This document shows, one piece after another, positions 52,822 through 61,493 of a DNA stretch of 64,000 nt. Position numbers and translations under genes: made by a program. The number at the start of each line of letters is the position of its first letter. Within the stretch, counting starts at the first letter, position 1. The notes under the pieces were generated by a model. It saw only the letters and a list, made by a program, of their open reading frames with translations, searched no databases and was not told the origin of the DNA. The DNA comes from an uncultured SAR86 cluster bacterium (GTDB taxonomy: Bacteria > Pseudomonadota > Gammaproteobacteria > Magnimaribacterales > D2472): positions 186,001 through 250,000 of the forward strand of contig CACELG010000001.1 of the NCBI GenBank assembly GCA_902560315.1. Reading direction: 5' to 3'.

Positions 52822-53664
52822 ATGTTTTCAAGATTAGACCACTTAATAGTTGCTGTTAATGATTTAGAGGAAGCAGAGGCAAACTATACTAAAGTATTTG
52901 GAATGGAGTCTGTATGGAAAGGTGAACACAAAGCACTGGGAACTTCTAATGTAATATTCAATTTTAAAAATACATATTTTGAACTTTTGGCTGCCAAAGG
53001 AGAAGGCCTTGGCGCTGAACTAGTTAAAAATATGATAAAAGAAAAAGGAGAAGGGTTAATTGGAATAGTTTTTGGAACTAAAAATATTAATCAGTGCTCT
53101 AGCCAGTTAAAAGAGATAGGGTATTCAATTTCTGAAATATCTGATGGAGAGGGTATTGATGGCAAGACAAATCAAATTAGAAATTGGAAAAACCTATTTC
53201 TTCCGCCTGAATTAACACGAGGACTTTTTTCTTTCATTATTGAGCATACTAACGGAGAGCTCCCAGCAGCAGACAAATATTCAAAAGCTGTTTTGAATAA
53301 ATTAGACCATGTTGTTATTAACACAAATGATGCAGACGGTTTTATTAGCATTTACAAAGATGTTTTTAATATTCGGTTGGCGTTGGATAAGGTAATTGAA
53401 CATTGGGAAAGAAGAATACTATTTTTTAGATTAAACGAAACAACCATAGAGGTTATCGAAGAAAAAAATGAGAAAGACTCATTAGATACCTTATGGGGCT
53501 TAGCATGGGAAGTTGATTCAATTGAAGAGGCTCATAAAAGACTTTCTGATCAAGGCATCGATTTAACACCGATTAAAAAAGGTTTAAAAGAAAACACTTT
53601 AGTTACAACAATTAAATCTCATACACACAATGTCCCAACATTATTAATTGAGCACAAAAAGTGA
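52822..53664 (+). CDS. Two-domain VOC (glyoxalase/dioxygenase-like) protein
   Basis: 280 residues with two VOC-type halves: MFSRLDHLIVAVNDLEEAEANY at the start and LNKLDHVVINTNDADGFISIY near residue 157. The first His of each half is a possible metal ligand; later Glu residues (YFELLA, TIEVIEE) would complete the sites. Family members are lyases, dioxygenases or resistance proteins; the substrate is unknown. It lies two bases after the SDR gene and overlaps the next gene. Confidence 0.8.
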   Translation: MFSRLDHLIVAVNDLEEAEANYTKVFGMESVWKGEHKALGTSNVIFNFKNTYFELLAAKGEGLGAELVKNMIKEKGEGLIGIVFGTKNINQCSSQLKEIGYSISEISDGEGIDGKTNQIRNWKNLFLPPELTRGLFSFIIEHTNGELPAADKYSKAVLNKLDHVVINTNDADGFISIYKDVFNIRLALDKVIEHWERRILFFRLNETTIEVIEEKNEKDSLDTLWGLAWEVDSIEEAHKRLSDQGIDLTPIKKGLKENTLVTTIKSHTHNVPTLLIEHKK

Positions 53665-54575
53665 CATTATTTATAGGAGTCTTGTTAGCGTTTACAGCAA
53701 TATTGATAGGATCTCCTTTGTTGGCGTTACTGTTTGGGTCGGTCTTAGTTATAATTTTTAAATTTCCAAGCAACCATATAAATCAATCACTTGGGACTAA
53801 TTTCTTACAAATTGGAATTATTATTATTGGCCTTACAATGTCAGCATCCAATGCTTTAGAGGTTACTGCAAAATATTTCCCTTATATCTCAATTTTTGTA
53901 ATTACAATTTTTATAGTCGGAATATTTTTAGCCAATCTCCTTAAAGTTGATAAAAGAATGGGATTATTGATTGCTTCAGGAACAGCTATATGCGGCGCAA
54001 CCGCAATGGCAGCAATCGCATCACTAATAAAAGCGAAACCAAAAGACTTATTGGTTGCTTTTGGGATGGTGTTTATTTTTAATGCTATATCTATTGGAAT
54101 ATTTCCTGTTATTGGAAATAGTATAGGGATGACTAATGAGGCTTTTGGAGCATGGGTTGCAATGGCAATTCATGACACGAGCTCTGTTCTTGGTGCTGCA
54201 ATGGCCTATGGCGGAAGCACCATTGAAATTGCGACGACACTAAAGCTAGGAAGAACCATATGGTTGATACCACTGATATTATTAATTGGATTGCTTTATA
54301 AAGATAATAACAACTCAAAAATAAAATTCCCAATTTTTATTTTCATTTTTGTTATAGCTCTTTTGCTTGGATCTTATCTAAATCTAGCTCAAAACACATT
54401 GTCGCTATTAGAGTCAATAAGTAAGATATTTTTGATAGCTGCACTTTTCTGCATTGGAACACAAATCAACTATGAATCAATGAAAGGAATAGAAATCAAG
54501 ACCCTTTCAATAGCGCTTATTTTATGGATCTTTGCATCAGTAGTTGCATACCTCTTAATTGATTTATTAATATAA
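53661..54575 (+). CDS. YeiH-family putative sulfate exporter-like membrane protein
   Basis: 304 residues, about ten TM helices, GTG start overlapping the VOC stop. LLIASGTAICGATAMAAIASLIKAKP and VAMAIHDTSSVLGAAMAYGG are signatures of the conserved UPF0324/YeiH family (PF03601), sometimes called sulfate exporter family. Direct evidence of transport substrate is scarce for the family. The neighbouring SDR and VOC genes do not make the substrate clear. Confidence 0.85.
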   Translation: MTLFIGVLLAFTAILIGSPLLALLFGSVLVIIFKFPSNHINQSLGTNFLQIGIIIIGLTMSASNALEVTAKYFPYISIFVITIFIVGIFLANLLKVDKRMGLLIASGTAICGATAMAAIASLIKAKPKDLLVAFGMVFIFNAISIGIFPVIGNSIGMTNEAFGAWVAMAIHDTSSVLGAAMAYGGSTIEIATTLKLGRTIWLIPLILLIGLLYKDNNNSKIKFPIFIFIFVIALLLGSYLNLAQNTLSLLESISKIFLIAALFCIGTQINYESMKGIEIKTLSIALILWIFASVVAYLLIDLLI

Positions 54576-54598
54576 GATTATGAATGTGAGAATAAATA

Positions 54599-54991
54599 AT
54601 GTTTAGTCATGTAATGCTAGGAACAAACGATATAGAAGAATCTAGAAAGTTTTATGATGAGTTATTTGATGCGCTTGGAGCTCGCCCTGGGCGAATGTAT
54701 CCAAGTCGGACCGGAGAGAAAAGGTATTTCTATAACTTTAAAGATACTAGTTTTGCTATTTCAGAACCAATAGATGGCAATCCAGCAACAGTAGCAAACG
54801 GAGGAACAATTGGATTCAATGTAGAGAGCATTGAACAAGGAGATGCCTGGCATAAAGCTGGTATTGAAAATGGCGGAACTTCTATTGAAGAAGCGCCTGG
54901 TATCAGAGACTATGGTAAGTTTAAAATGTATTTAGCGTATTTAAGAGATCCAACTGGGCATAAACTATGCGCTCTCCTTGCTATAAAGTAA
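54599..54991 (+). CDS. Single-domain VOC family protein
   Basis: 130 residues, one VOC unit. It opens FSHVMLGTNDIEESRKFYDELF and continues to LAYLRDPTGHKLCALL, the Gly-x-D/E style end of the family (here DPTGHKLCA). His3 is a possible metal ligand. It resembles the glyoxalase I-like proteins of unknown role common in marine gammaproteobacteria. Its stop overlaps the stop of the convergent esterase gene by 27 bases. Confidence 0.85.
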   Translation: MFSHVMLGTNDIEESRKFYDELFDALGARPGRMYPSRTGEKRYFYNFKDTSFAISEPIDGNPATVANGGTIGFNVESIEQGDAWHKAGIENGGTSIEEAPGIRDYGKFKMYLAYLRDPTGHKLCALLAIK

Positions 54992-55924
54992 GTAAAGAAT
55001 CATAGGGCCAAACCTTTCCCCAAAAAAGTTTGTTCCATGATCATGGCCTTCAAAGACTTTGCTCTGAAACTCAATACCATTAATTTTAAATAATTCATTT
55101 ATTTCTGTTTGAGGATTTCCATAAAGAGAATCAAGTCCAACTGTTCCATGATCAAAGTAAATTCTCTTCTCATTAAGATTATTAATTTTGCTAGCTATAT
55201 ATTTTTTTATCGCTTTTGCAGTATCCTCATCTCCTGTTATAAATGGATCTTTGCTAAAAGGAAGAGATATATATTCACTTGGCTTTATTCCAACCCAGTG
55301 AGTTGATATACATCCAGCAAATCCAAAATATTCTGGATATTCTAAGACAGTATTTATTGCAGACAATCCCCCCATACTTGCACCAATAACACCTAAATTT
55401 GAGCTACTTAGCTTCACATCAAACCTTCCTTCTATGAAGGGAATAACTTCGTTTACTAGAAATTCTGGATAATTTAATGACTCTTTATCTATTAAAAAAG
55501 AATATGTACTTTTCTTAAAACCTTTATTAAAGAATCCTATTGCTTGTTTTGGAAAATATTCTGAGTACCGTCTTGTTTCATCAATAATTTTTCCTTTAAA
55601 TCTTTTAGCACTATGAATAGCAATTACTACAAGGTTCAATTCAATGCCTTGTTTTTTTAGTTCAAGAAAACTATTGTCTATATTCCAAGCTCCTCCATGC
55701 CATGAGTCTTCTTCTGAGAACAGCTCTTCACCATCATTTATAATAATAAATTTAGTTTCAGCATTAATTTTTTTGCTTGCAGGATAATATATTTGAATAA
55801 CTCTTTCATTATTGCCATTAGAAATATATGTCTTTTCAATAAAGCCTGTTGAAAGTTCTGCTTTTGCAAAACTAAAGAATAAGAACAAACAAAGTATTTT
55901 TCTTGAATAAAACATCTTAGACAT
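54965..55924 (-). CDS. Secreted esterase-like alpha/beta hydrolase
   Basis: About 319 residues from the ATG at 55924 (MSKMFYSRK); the track's earlier start would run into the divergent GFA gene, and an ATG at 55915 is also possible. A signal peptide (KILCLFLFFSFAKA) is followed by a putative esterase fold of the enterochelin-esterase/esterase D type. The nucleophile elbow is LGVIGASMGGLSAIN. EGHDHGTNFF near the C-terminus holds the catalytic His. IIINDGEELFSEEDSW follows the first strand. Confidence 0.82.
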   Translation of the reverse strand: MSKMFYSRKILCLFLFFSFAKAELSTGFIEKTYISNGNNERVIQIYYPASKKINAETKFIIINDGEELFSEEDSWHGGAWNIDNSFLELKKQGIELNLVVIAIHSAKRFKGKIIDETRRYSEYFPKQAIGFFNKGFKKSTYSFLIDKESLNYPEFLVNEVIPFIEGRFDVKLSSSNLGVIGASMGGLSAINTVLEYPEYFGFAGCISTHWVGIKPSEYISLPFSKDPFITGDEDTAKAIKKYIASKINNLNEKRIYFDHGTVGLDSLYGNPQTEINELFKINGIEFQSKVFEGHDHGTNFFGERFGPMILYLLYSKESA

Positions 55925-55946
55925 GAGTTTACTGTAGAATAAATAT

Positions 55947-56396
55947 ATGAACAATAAAGCGACTGGCAAATGCCAGTGCGGGAAAATTTCTTACTCTTTG
56001 AAACAAGATAAAGTTATCTCAGGACACCATTGTCACTGCAAAGACTGCCAAAGAGCAACCGGCTCTGGCAAAGCAACAATATTATTCATCGCAAGGAAAC
56101 ATATTGATATAAAAGGCGATCTTAAATATTTTGAAAGTAAAGGTTCTTCTGGCTCAACTGTAAGGAGGGGCTTCTGTGATAATTGTGGTTCAGGGGTGTT
56201 AAGCTATGCAAAAGAAATACCACATATAGTTTATGTAAAGGCTGGGACTTTGGATGATTCAAGCTGGGTAACAATAGACTCAAATTTTTTTACAAAATCC
56301 GCGCATGATTGGAATAGACCAGATACTTCTATTAAATGCTTTGAAGGCAACCCAAGTATTATGGCTGGTATAAAGACTTTATTAAAATCTTTTTAG
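55947..56396 (+). CDS. GFA-family zinc protein
   Basis: 149 residues. The two zinc sites are unmistakable: GKCQCGKISY and HHCHCKDCQRATGS, then GFCDNCGSGVLSY. These match the GFA family (S-hydroxymethylglutathione synthase-like). The end, FEGNPSIMAG, is typical of its C-terminal strands. It is the second GFA gene in 4.7 kb and differs from the first in length and sequence, so they are not a recent duplication. Confidence 0.9.
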   Translation: MNNKATGKCQCGKISYSLKQDKVISGHHCHCKDCQRATGSGKATILFIARKHIDIKGDLKYFESKGSSGSTVRRGFCDNCGSGVLSYAKEIPHIVYVKAGTLDDSSWVTIDSNFFTKSAHDWNRPDTSIKCFEGNPSIMAGIKTLLKSF

Positions 56397-56818
56397 TTAA
56401 TTAATAAGAATATTCCCAAATCAATCATTAAATAAAAACTAGCCAAAAAACCAATTGCCCAAAAAATACTTCTTGGACTTGGGTTCTTATTGGTAGCAAT
56501 TTTGTAATACAAAATCATATGAATAATCCTACTAATAGCATATGTCCATATGATGATTGAAAGCTTAAAAGCACCATAGCCTGATAGCATTGCAATAATT
56601 GCCATACCAAGGACAGGAATTATGTTTTCTAAAGAATTTTGGAAAGTTCTATGAGCCCTAAAAACTATCGATGATTGTCCAAGTTCTGATTTAATCACCC
56701 CAGGACTATATCCACCACTTTGCCTTCGATGAACCCTAACAGCAACCATAGCCTGAACAATAATGGTGGCTAATATTAACCATATACCCAACAGTGATGA
56801 ATTATAAACATCAAACAT
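56393..56818 (-). CDS. MAPEG-family membrane protein
   Basis: 141 residues with four hydrophobic segments. IVFRAHRTFQNSLENIIPVLGMAII carries the RxHxNxxE-like signature of the MAPEG family (membrane-associated proteins in eicosanoid and glutathione metabolism). Bacterial members are often glutathione transferases of unknown substrate. It is convergent with the GFA gene, sharing four bases of stop overlap, so the two small glutathione-linked genes face each other. Confidence 0.82.
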   Translation of the reverse strand: MFDVYNSSLLGIWLILATIIVQAMVAVRVHRRQSGGYSPGVIKSELGQSSIVFRAHRTFQNSLENIIPVLGMAIIAMLSGYGAFKLSIIIWTYAISRIIHMILYYKIATNKNPSPRSIFWAIGFLASFYLMIDLGIFLLIN

Positions 56819-56886
56819 ATTTGATCCCCCAAAATTTGATTAGTATGCCTAATTATAGACATAATACATTCTTTCAAAGACATGTG

Positions 56887-57252
56887 ATGAATGATATTTA
56901 TAAAATTTTGACGGAAGATGAATGGAACCAAGCCTCTAAGATTGGTTATGTCGAAACAGCTCTAGATAAAGAAGATGGATTTATTCATTTTTCAACATCT
57001 AAGCAACTTCCTTTAACGCTTAAACTATATTTTAAGGATTCTAAAAAATTAATTCTATTACAAGTCGACGAAGAAAAAATACAAGATAAAATAATATATG
57101 AGGAATCTAATTCAAATGACAGGGTAGGTAAATTTCCTCATCTATATGACAAATTTAATATAAATGCTGTTTTAAATAAATGGAACATAACAAGAGAGGC
57201 ATTTAGTTTACCAAAAGAGGTTTTAATAGAAGCTGAGAAGAATTTTAATTAG
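56887..57252 (+). CDS. DUF952 family protein
   Basis: 121 residues from an ATG at 56887 (MNDIYKILTEDEWNQASKIG); the track's start at 56794 adds about 31 residues that do not look like the family. YVETALDKEDGFIHFSTSKQLPLT matches the DUF952 signature (the GFIHxS core), and GKFPHLYDKFNINAVL follows. The fold is related to ADP-ribosyltransferase-like enzymes in some descriptions, but no function is known. It stands alone between MAPEG and the desaturase gene. Confidence 0.8.
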   Translation: MNDIYKILTEDEWNQASKIGYVETALDKEDGFIHFSTSKQLPLTLKLYFKDSKKLILLQVDEEKIQDKIIYEESNSNDRVGKFPHLYDKFNINAVLNKWNITREAFSLPKEVLIEAEKNFN

Positions 57253-57267
57253 AATATAACTTAAACT

Positions 57268-58101
57268 ATGACAGACTTATCAATCACAGAAATATACGCA
57301 ATAGGCGCCCCAATAGTATTGGCGATGATTCTCTTTGAGGCTTTATTTTCTAGTGCTTATAACAAAAATCTTTACAAAAAAGATGATACTCTTTGCACAG
57401 TAGGGCTGCTAACAGGAAATGTTCTAATGGTCTTTGCTTTAAAGGGAGCAACCCTGGCGCTGCATTTTTATCTTTTCCAATTTAAGTTGATTAATCTATC
57501 TGAACTAATGCCAATTTGGGCATTATGGATAGCAACATTTGTAATGATAGATCTTGTTTTTTATATCTATCATCGCATTTCTCATAGAGTTAATTTTTTA
57601 TGGGCTATTCATATGAGCCATCACTCAAGCGAGGAAATGAATTTTGCTGTGTCATTTAGACAAGCCTGGTTCGGGCCTGTTTCTAAAATTCCATTTTTTA
57701 TGATGATGCCTCTTATAGGCTTTGATCCAACAATAATTGCAGTCGCAGGAGTAATAAGTACTCTATGGGGAATAGTTGGGCATACTCAAATTGTTGGAAA
57801 ACTTGGCCCTTTAGAGTGGATTTTCAACACTCCATCTCATCACAGAGTTCATCATGGATCAAATAGCCAGTATATAGATAAGAATTATGGAAACTTACTA
57901 ATTATATGGGACAGAATGTTTGGAACTTTTGAGCCAGAAATAGAGCCAGTAAAATATGGCTTGGTCAACAATGTAAACACCTATAATCCTACAAAAATAA
58001 CTTTTATGGGATGGCAGAATATATATAGAAATATTAGAAATGCATCCAACATAAATGAGGTATTATATTTCTTGTTTGGACCACCAAAAACAAAGAATTA
58101 A
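57268..58101 (+). CDS. Sterol desaturase/fatty acid hydroxylase family protein
   Basis: 277-residue membrane di-iron enzyme. The histidine clusters are all present: FYIYHRISHRVNF (HxxxH), IHMSHHSSEEMN (HxxHH) and SHHRVHHGSN (HxxHH). Six or so TM segments surround them. The family uses O2 to hydroxylate or desaturate lipids such as carotenoids, sterols or ether lipids. The exact substrate is unknown. It lies two bases before the DUF4399 gene. Confidence 0.88.
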   Translation: MTDLSITEIYAIGAPIVLAMILFEALFSSAYNKNLYKKDDTLCTVGLLTGNVLMVFALKGATLALHFYLFQFKLINLSELMPIWALWIATFVMIDLVFYIYHRISHRVNFLWAIHMSHHSSEEMNFAVSFRQAWFGPVSKIPFFMMMPLIGFDPTIIAVAGVISTLWGIVGHTQIVGKLGPLEWIFNTPSHHRVHHGSNSQYIDKNYGNLLIIWDRMFGTFEPEIEPVKYGLVNNVNTYNPTKITFMGWQNIYRNIRNASNINEVLYFLFGPPKTKN

Positions 58102-58103
58102 TT

Positions 58104-58559
58104 ATGAAAAAAGCTTTATTTATATTATTTTTATCTCCCTTAGTTATGTCTTTTGAGAGTGTCGACAAAAGCTGTGATGATATTGAGTTATTTTTTCTAA
58201 GTCCAATAGATGGTTATCAATCAAGCAATAAAGAGTTTAAAGTCGAGTTTGGAAGTAAAAATATTATTATCAGTCCAGCAGGAATAGAGGTAGAAAATAT
58301 CAAAGATTGTCATATCAGCGGCCATCACCATTTAATAATTAATGATTCATATGATGTCGATGATAATAAAAATATACCAATTCCATTTGAAAGAAACGTT
58401 TTGCATTTTGGTGGAGGGCAGACAGAGGCAGTTCTTTCTCTACCTTCTGGCAAATATAGCCTTCAGCTTGTCATTGGAGACTATGAACACATGCCAATAA
58501 TGCCTTTAGGAGATAATCCAATTGTTTCAGATAAAATAAATATAGAGATTTTGCCTTAA
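58104..58559 (+). CDS. DUF4399 secreted protein
   Basis: 151 residues. A signal peptide (MKKALFILFLSPLVMSFES) is followed by a small beta domain with the family core: SGHHHLIINDS, VLHFGGGQTEAVLSLPSGKYSLQLVIGDYEHMPI. The many histidines suggest metal binding, but the function is not known. It is tightly linked to the desaturase-family gene, 45 bases before the beta-helix gene. Confidence 0.85.
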   Translation: MKKALFILFLSPLVMSFESVDKSCDDIELFFLSPIDGYQSSNKEFKVEFGSKNIIISPAGIEVENIKDCHISGHHHLIINDSYDVDDNKNIPIPFERNVLHFGGGQTEAVLSLPSGKYSLQLVIGDYEHMPIMPLGDNPIVSDKINIEILP

Positions 58560-58604
58560 AGCAAGCATAGCTTTTTCTTATTGCACATTTCTAATACAAT
58601 AATT

Positions 58605-59879
58605 ATGTTATTTAACCCAGGAGAAAAAATTTTTTTCAAGATTAATACAAATTTATCTCTGCTAGGATCAAGCTTGTTCTTGGCATGTCTTGCTATTTCA
58701 ACATTTTCTTATTCCAAAGAAATTATAATTAGCCCAGGAGATGACTCACAAGAAAGACTTCAAGAGGCAATGATACTAATGTCTGAAGGAGATACCCTTG
58801 TTATTAAATCAGGTTATTATTCATTTGAAGATGGCCTTTCATTGGATGTTGATAATGTAATCATTACTGGCGAAGGAATGGATAAAACTATTTTAGACTT
58901 TAAAGATCAAAAGTCAGGCGCACAAGGACTATTAGTAACTTCAGATAAAGTAACTTTAAAAGATTTTGCAATTTTAGATGCTAAAGGAGATGCTTTAAAA
59001 GTCATCGGTACGAAAGGCATCAACATGATTAATTTAAGAACAGAATGGACAGGCGGGCCTAAGAGCAGCAATGGGGCTTATGGTTTTTATCCAGTCGAAT
59101 CTGAGGATGTTTTGATTGATGGTTGTGTGGCTATTGGAGCATCTGATGCCGGAATATACGTAGGACAGTCTAAGAATATTATTGTAAGAAATAGCATTGC
59201 TCAATATAACGTAGCTGGCATTGAAATTGAGAACTCTTACTATGCAGATGTCTATAATAATTTGGCTTCACATAATACTGGAGGCATACTTATTTTTGAC
59301 TTACCAGACCTTCCGCAACAAGGAGGACATCACATAAGGGTTTTTGATAATAAATCTATCAACAATGACACAGATAATTTTGCTCCAGAAGGAAACATTG
59401 TTGGGGAGGTTCCAAGAGGAACAGGCATTATTATTATGGCCAACTCTGATGTAGAAGTTTTCAATAACTTAATGAGTGGCAATGGAACTGTAAATCTTTC
59501 AATAGTTTCTTACTCAGACGAAACTGATGATCCTAACTATTACCCACATCCAAAAAGAATTCAGGTTCATAATAATACTTATGGCCCAAGTGGTTTTGAT
59601 CCAGACATTGAAACTGGAGAGTTGGCCAAAGCTCTTTTTGAAATAAGCAGCGGAAATATGCCTGATATATTTTGGGATGGGGTTGTTCCGTTATCTCAAA
59701 TGTTATTTGGCCAACCAGATAACGAAAAGTTAATTATTTCAGAAGATAGCCAAGTAAACTTTCTTACAATTAGCCCCATTAAATATATGCTTGGATTTTC
59801 TAATCCAATTAATATAGAAAAAGAAGATTTTCAAGGCATTATCAATCCTCTAGAGTCAATAACTATTGATGGCATTTAG
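58605..59879 (+). CDS. Right-handed parallel beta-helix protein (TIGR03805-like)
   Basis: About 424 residues. I use the ATG at 58605 (MLFNPGEK); the track begins at TTG 58581. A signal or anchor segment precedes EIIISPGDDSQERLQEAMIL. Beta-helix repeats of about 20-25 residues run through the middle: KDFAILDAKGDALKVIG, VLIDGCVAIGASDAGIYVGQ, IIVRNSIAQYNVAGIEIEN and NNLASHNTGGILIFD. This matches the uncharacterised beta-helix family that usually sits beside an HNE_0200-type gene, which is the next gene here. A periplasmic or surface role is likely. Confidence 0.85.
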   Translation: MLFNPGEKIFFKINTNLSLLGSSLFLACLAISTFSYSKEIIISPGDDSQERLQEAMILMSEGDTLVIKSGYYSFEDGLSLDVDNVIITGEGMDKTILDFKDQKSGAQGLLVTSDKVTLKDFAILDAKGDALKVIGTKGINMINLRTEWTGGPKSSNGAYGFYPVESEDVLIDGCVAIGASDAGIYVGQSKNIIVRNSIAQYNVAGIEIENSYYADVYNNLASHNTGGILIFDLPDLPQQGGHHIRVFDNKSINNDTDNFAPEGNIVGEVPRGTGIIIMANSDVEVFNNLMSGNGTVNLSIVSYSDETDDPNYYPHPKRIQVHNNTYGPSGFDPDIETGELAKALFEISSGNMPDIFWDGVVPLSQMLFGQPDNEKLIISEDSQVNFLTISPIKYMLGFSNPINIEKEDFQGIINPLESITIDGI

Positions 59880-59884
59880 TAGTA

Positions 59885-60922
59885 ATGAAAAAAATACTTA
59901 AATACTTTTTTGTGCTTTTCATATGCACTTATATTTATAGCGTGGATGAAGAATTAATTTTATCTCAAGAATTTCCAGACAAGCTTTCAGATTTTAGATT
60001 TTTTAAGGATGCCTCTGCACAAGTCCCTCACGACAAAGTTATACCTTATGAATTAATTTCCACTTTATTTTCAGATTATTCTTATAAACAAAGATGGGTA
60101 TATGTTCCAAATGAAAAAAAAGCAGAGTATCAAGAAGACTGGGTTTTTGATTTTCCAACAGGCTCTGCTTTAATAAAAACTTTTTACTATCCAATTGATG
60201 AAAGAAATCCAGAATTAGGAAAAAATCTTTTAGAAACAAGACTTCTCTTAAAAAAGGACCAAGGTTGGGAAGCGGTTTCTTATGCGTGGAACAAAGAACA
60301 GAATGAGGCATTTAAAAAAATTGCTGGAAAAACTATTAATGTTTCCTGGACGGACTTTATGGGCGAAGAAAGAGATGTTAGATATAGGGTCCCTAATGTC
60401 AATCAATGTAAGGAATGCCATGATGCAGACGATAAAATTAGCCCCATAGGACCAAAAGCAAGAAATATAAACAAAGACTTTGCTTTCAAAGAAGGCACCT
60501 TTAATCAACTTACATATTGGATGAACAGACAAATTATTGATGAATACCCGTTAGACCTAGTTTCACCAGTAGATTGGACAGATGAAAGTAAAGATATTAA
60601 TGACAGAGTAAGATCATACCTAGATGTAAACTGTGGACATTGTCACTCCCCAACCGGCAATGCAAATTCGACAGGACTATATCTTCATCTAAATGAAACG
60701 AGAAACATAAATTTAGGAGTATTTAAAAAACCGGTTGCAACCGGAAGAGGAAGTGGAGGCTTAAAATATTCTATTGTTCCTGGAGAACCAGAAGAATCGA
60801 TTTTATTGCATCGCATGATTTCAATGGATCCTGGTGTGATGATGCCAGAATCTGGACGAGCTCTTACTCATACAGAAGCAGTTGAAATGGTAAGAGATTG
60901 GATTCTCTTAATGGAAGACTAA
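59885..60922 (+). CDS. HNE_0200-family di-heme periplasmic protein (TIGR03806-like)
   Basis: 345 residues. A signal peptide (MKKILKYFFVLFICTYIYS) precedes a conserved region LPHK-like SAQVPHDKVIPYELISTLFSDY and a unique domain containing RWVYVPNEKK. Two CxxCH sites bind heme c: CKECHDADDK (175-179) and CGHCHSPTGNANSTGLYLHL (250-254). PGVMMPESGR could supply an axial Met. Families of this type are encoded next to, or fused with, beta-helix proteins, as here (five-base gap). Their reaction is unknown; a periplasmic electron-transfer role coupled to the beta-helix partner is inferred. Confidence 0.88.
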   Translation: MKKILKYFFVLFICTYIYSVDEELILSQEFPDKLSDFRFFKDASAQVPHDKVIPYELISTLFSDYSYKQRWVYVPNEKKAEYQEDWVFDFPTGSALIKTFYYPIDERNPELGKNLLETRLLLKKDQGWEAVSYAWNKEQNEAFKKIAGKTINVSWTDFMGEERDVRYRVPNVNQCKECHDADDKISPIGPKARNINKDFAFKEGTFNQLTYWMNRQIIDEYPLDLVSPVDWTDESKDINDRVRSYLDVNCGHCHSPTGNANSTGLYLHLNETRNINLGVFKKPVATGRGSGGLKYSIVPGEPEESILLHRMISMDPGVMMPESGRALTHTEAVEMVRDWILLMED

Positions 60923-60935
60923 TATAAAACCATTC

Positions 60936-61493
60936 ATGCCCAAGATATTTGCAATAGTAGCAATTATTTTCATAATTTCTTCATGTGAAGTTCAAGAATC
61001 AAACAATATTTATAAAGGACCTAACGTTCCTGGAGATTTTAACAATCAATTTAATTCCAATAGTTTTTCAAAGCAAGAGCTAGACAGGATCACAAAAAAA
61101 CTTTCAAATCTTTTGAATATTGAAGTTGATCTAAATAAAAAAATAGTTATTAACCTTGAAGATAAGACTATCTCAAACCTCATAGATTGCGGCTATATGA
61201 ATAATGAGGTCTATGTTGAATATATTGAAAGAATATTTGGATCCAAATTAAATATCACCATCCAGTTTAAAAATATATTTGATGAAGGTAATTATTTAAT
61301 TACAAATAAGCCCATTGAATACATCTTTACATCAAAGGAAACAGGTACACGTTGGAGATTTAGAACAAATAGCCCTAAAGAATTGCTTGTTGGAAACCCA
61401 GTATATGACAACAATCCTTATAGAGTATGTTTATCAAAAAATAAACTAGAGAGTAAAATTGTTAATATATTTAATAATATAAAAAATGAATAA
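60936..61493 (+). CDS. Putative lipoprotein of unknown function
   Basis: 185 residues with a lipobox-like start MPKIFAIVAIIFIISSCEVQ, the Cys being position 17. The mature part is mixed alpha/beta with no recognised motif; a pair of cysteines (DCGYMN and VCLSKN) might form a disulfide. It follows the di-heme gene by 13 bases and overlaps DUF2147 by eight, so it is probably co-transcribed with them. Confidence 0.65.
   Translation: MPKIFAIVAIIFIISSCEVQESNNIYKGPNVPGDFNNQFNSNSFSKQELDRITKKLSNLLNIEVDLNKKIVINLEDKTISNLIDCGYMNNEVYVEYIERIFGSKLNITIQFKNIFDEGNYLITNKPIEYIFTSKETGTRWRFRTNSPKELLVGNPVYDNNPYRVCLSKNKLESKIVNIFNNIKNE

Noticed and set aside
56794-56886. Longer start for the DUF952 gene
   Set aside because: The extra 31 residues overlap the MAPEG gene start and do not look like the family; the ATG at 56887 fits the domain start.
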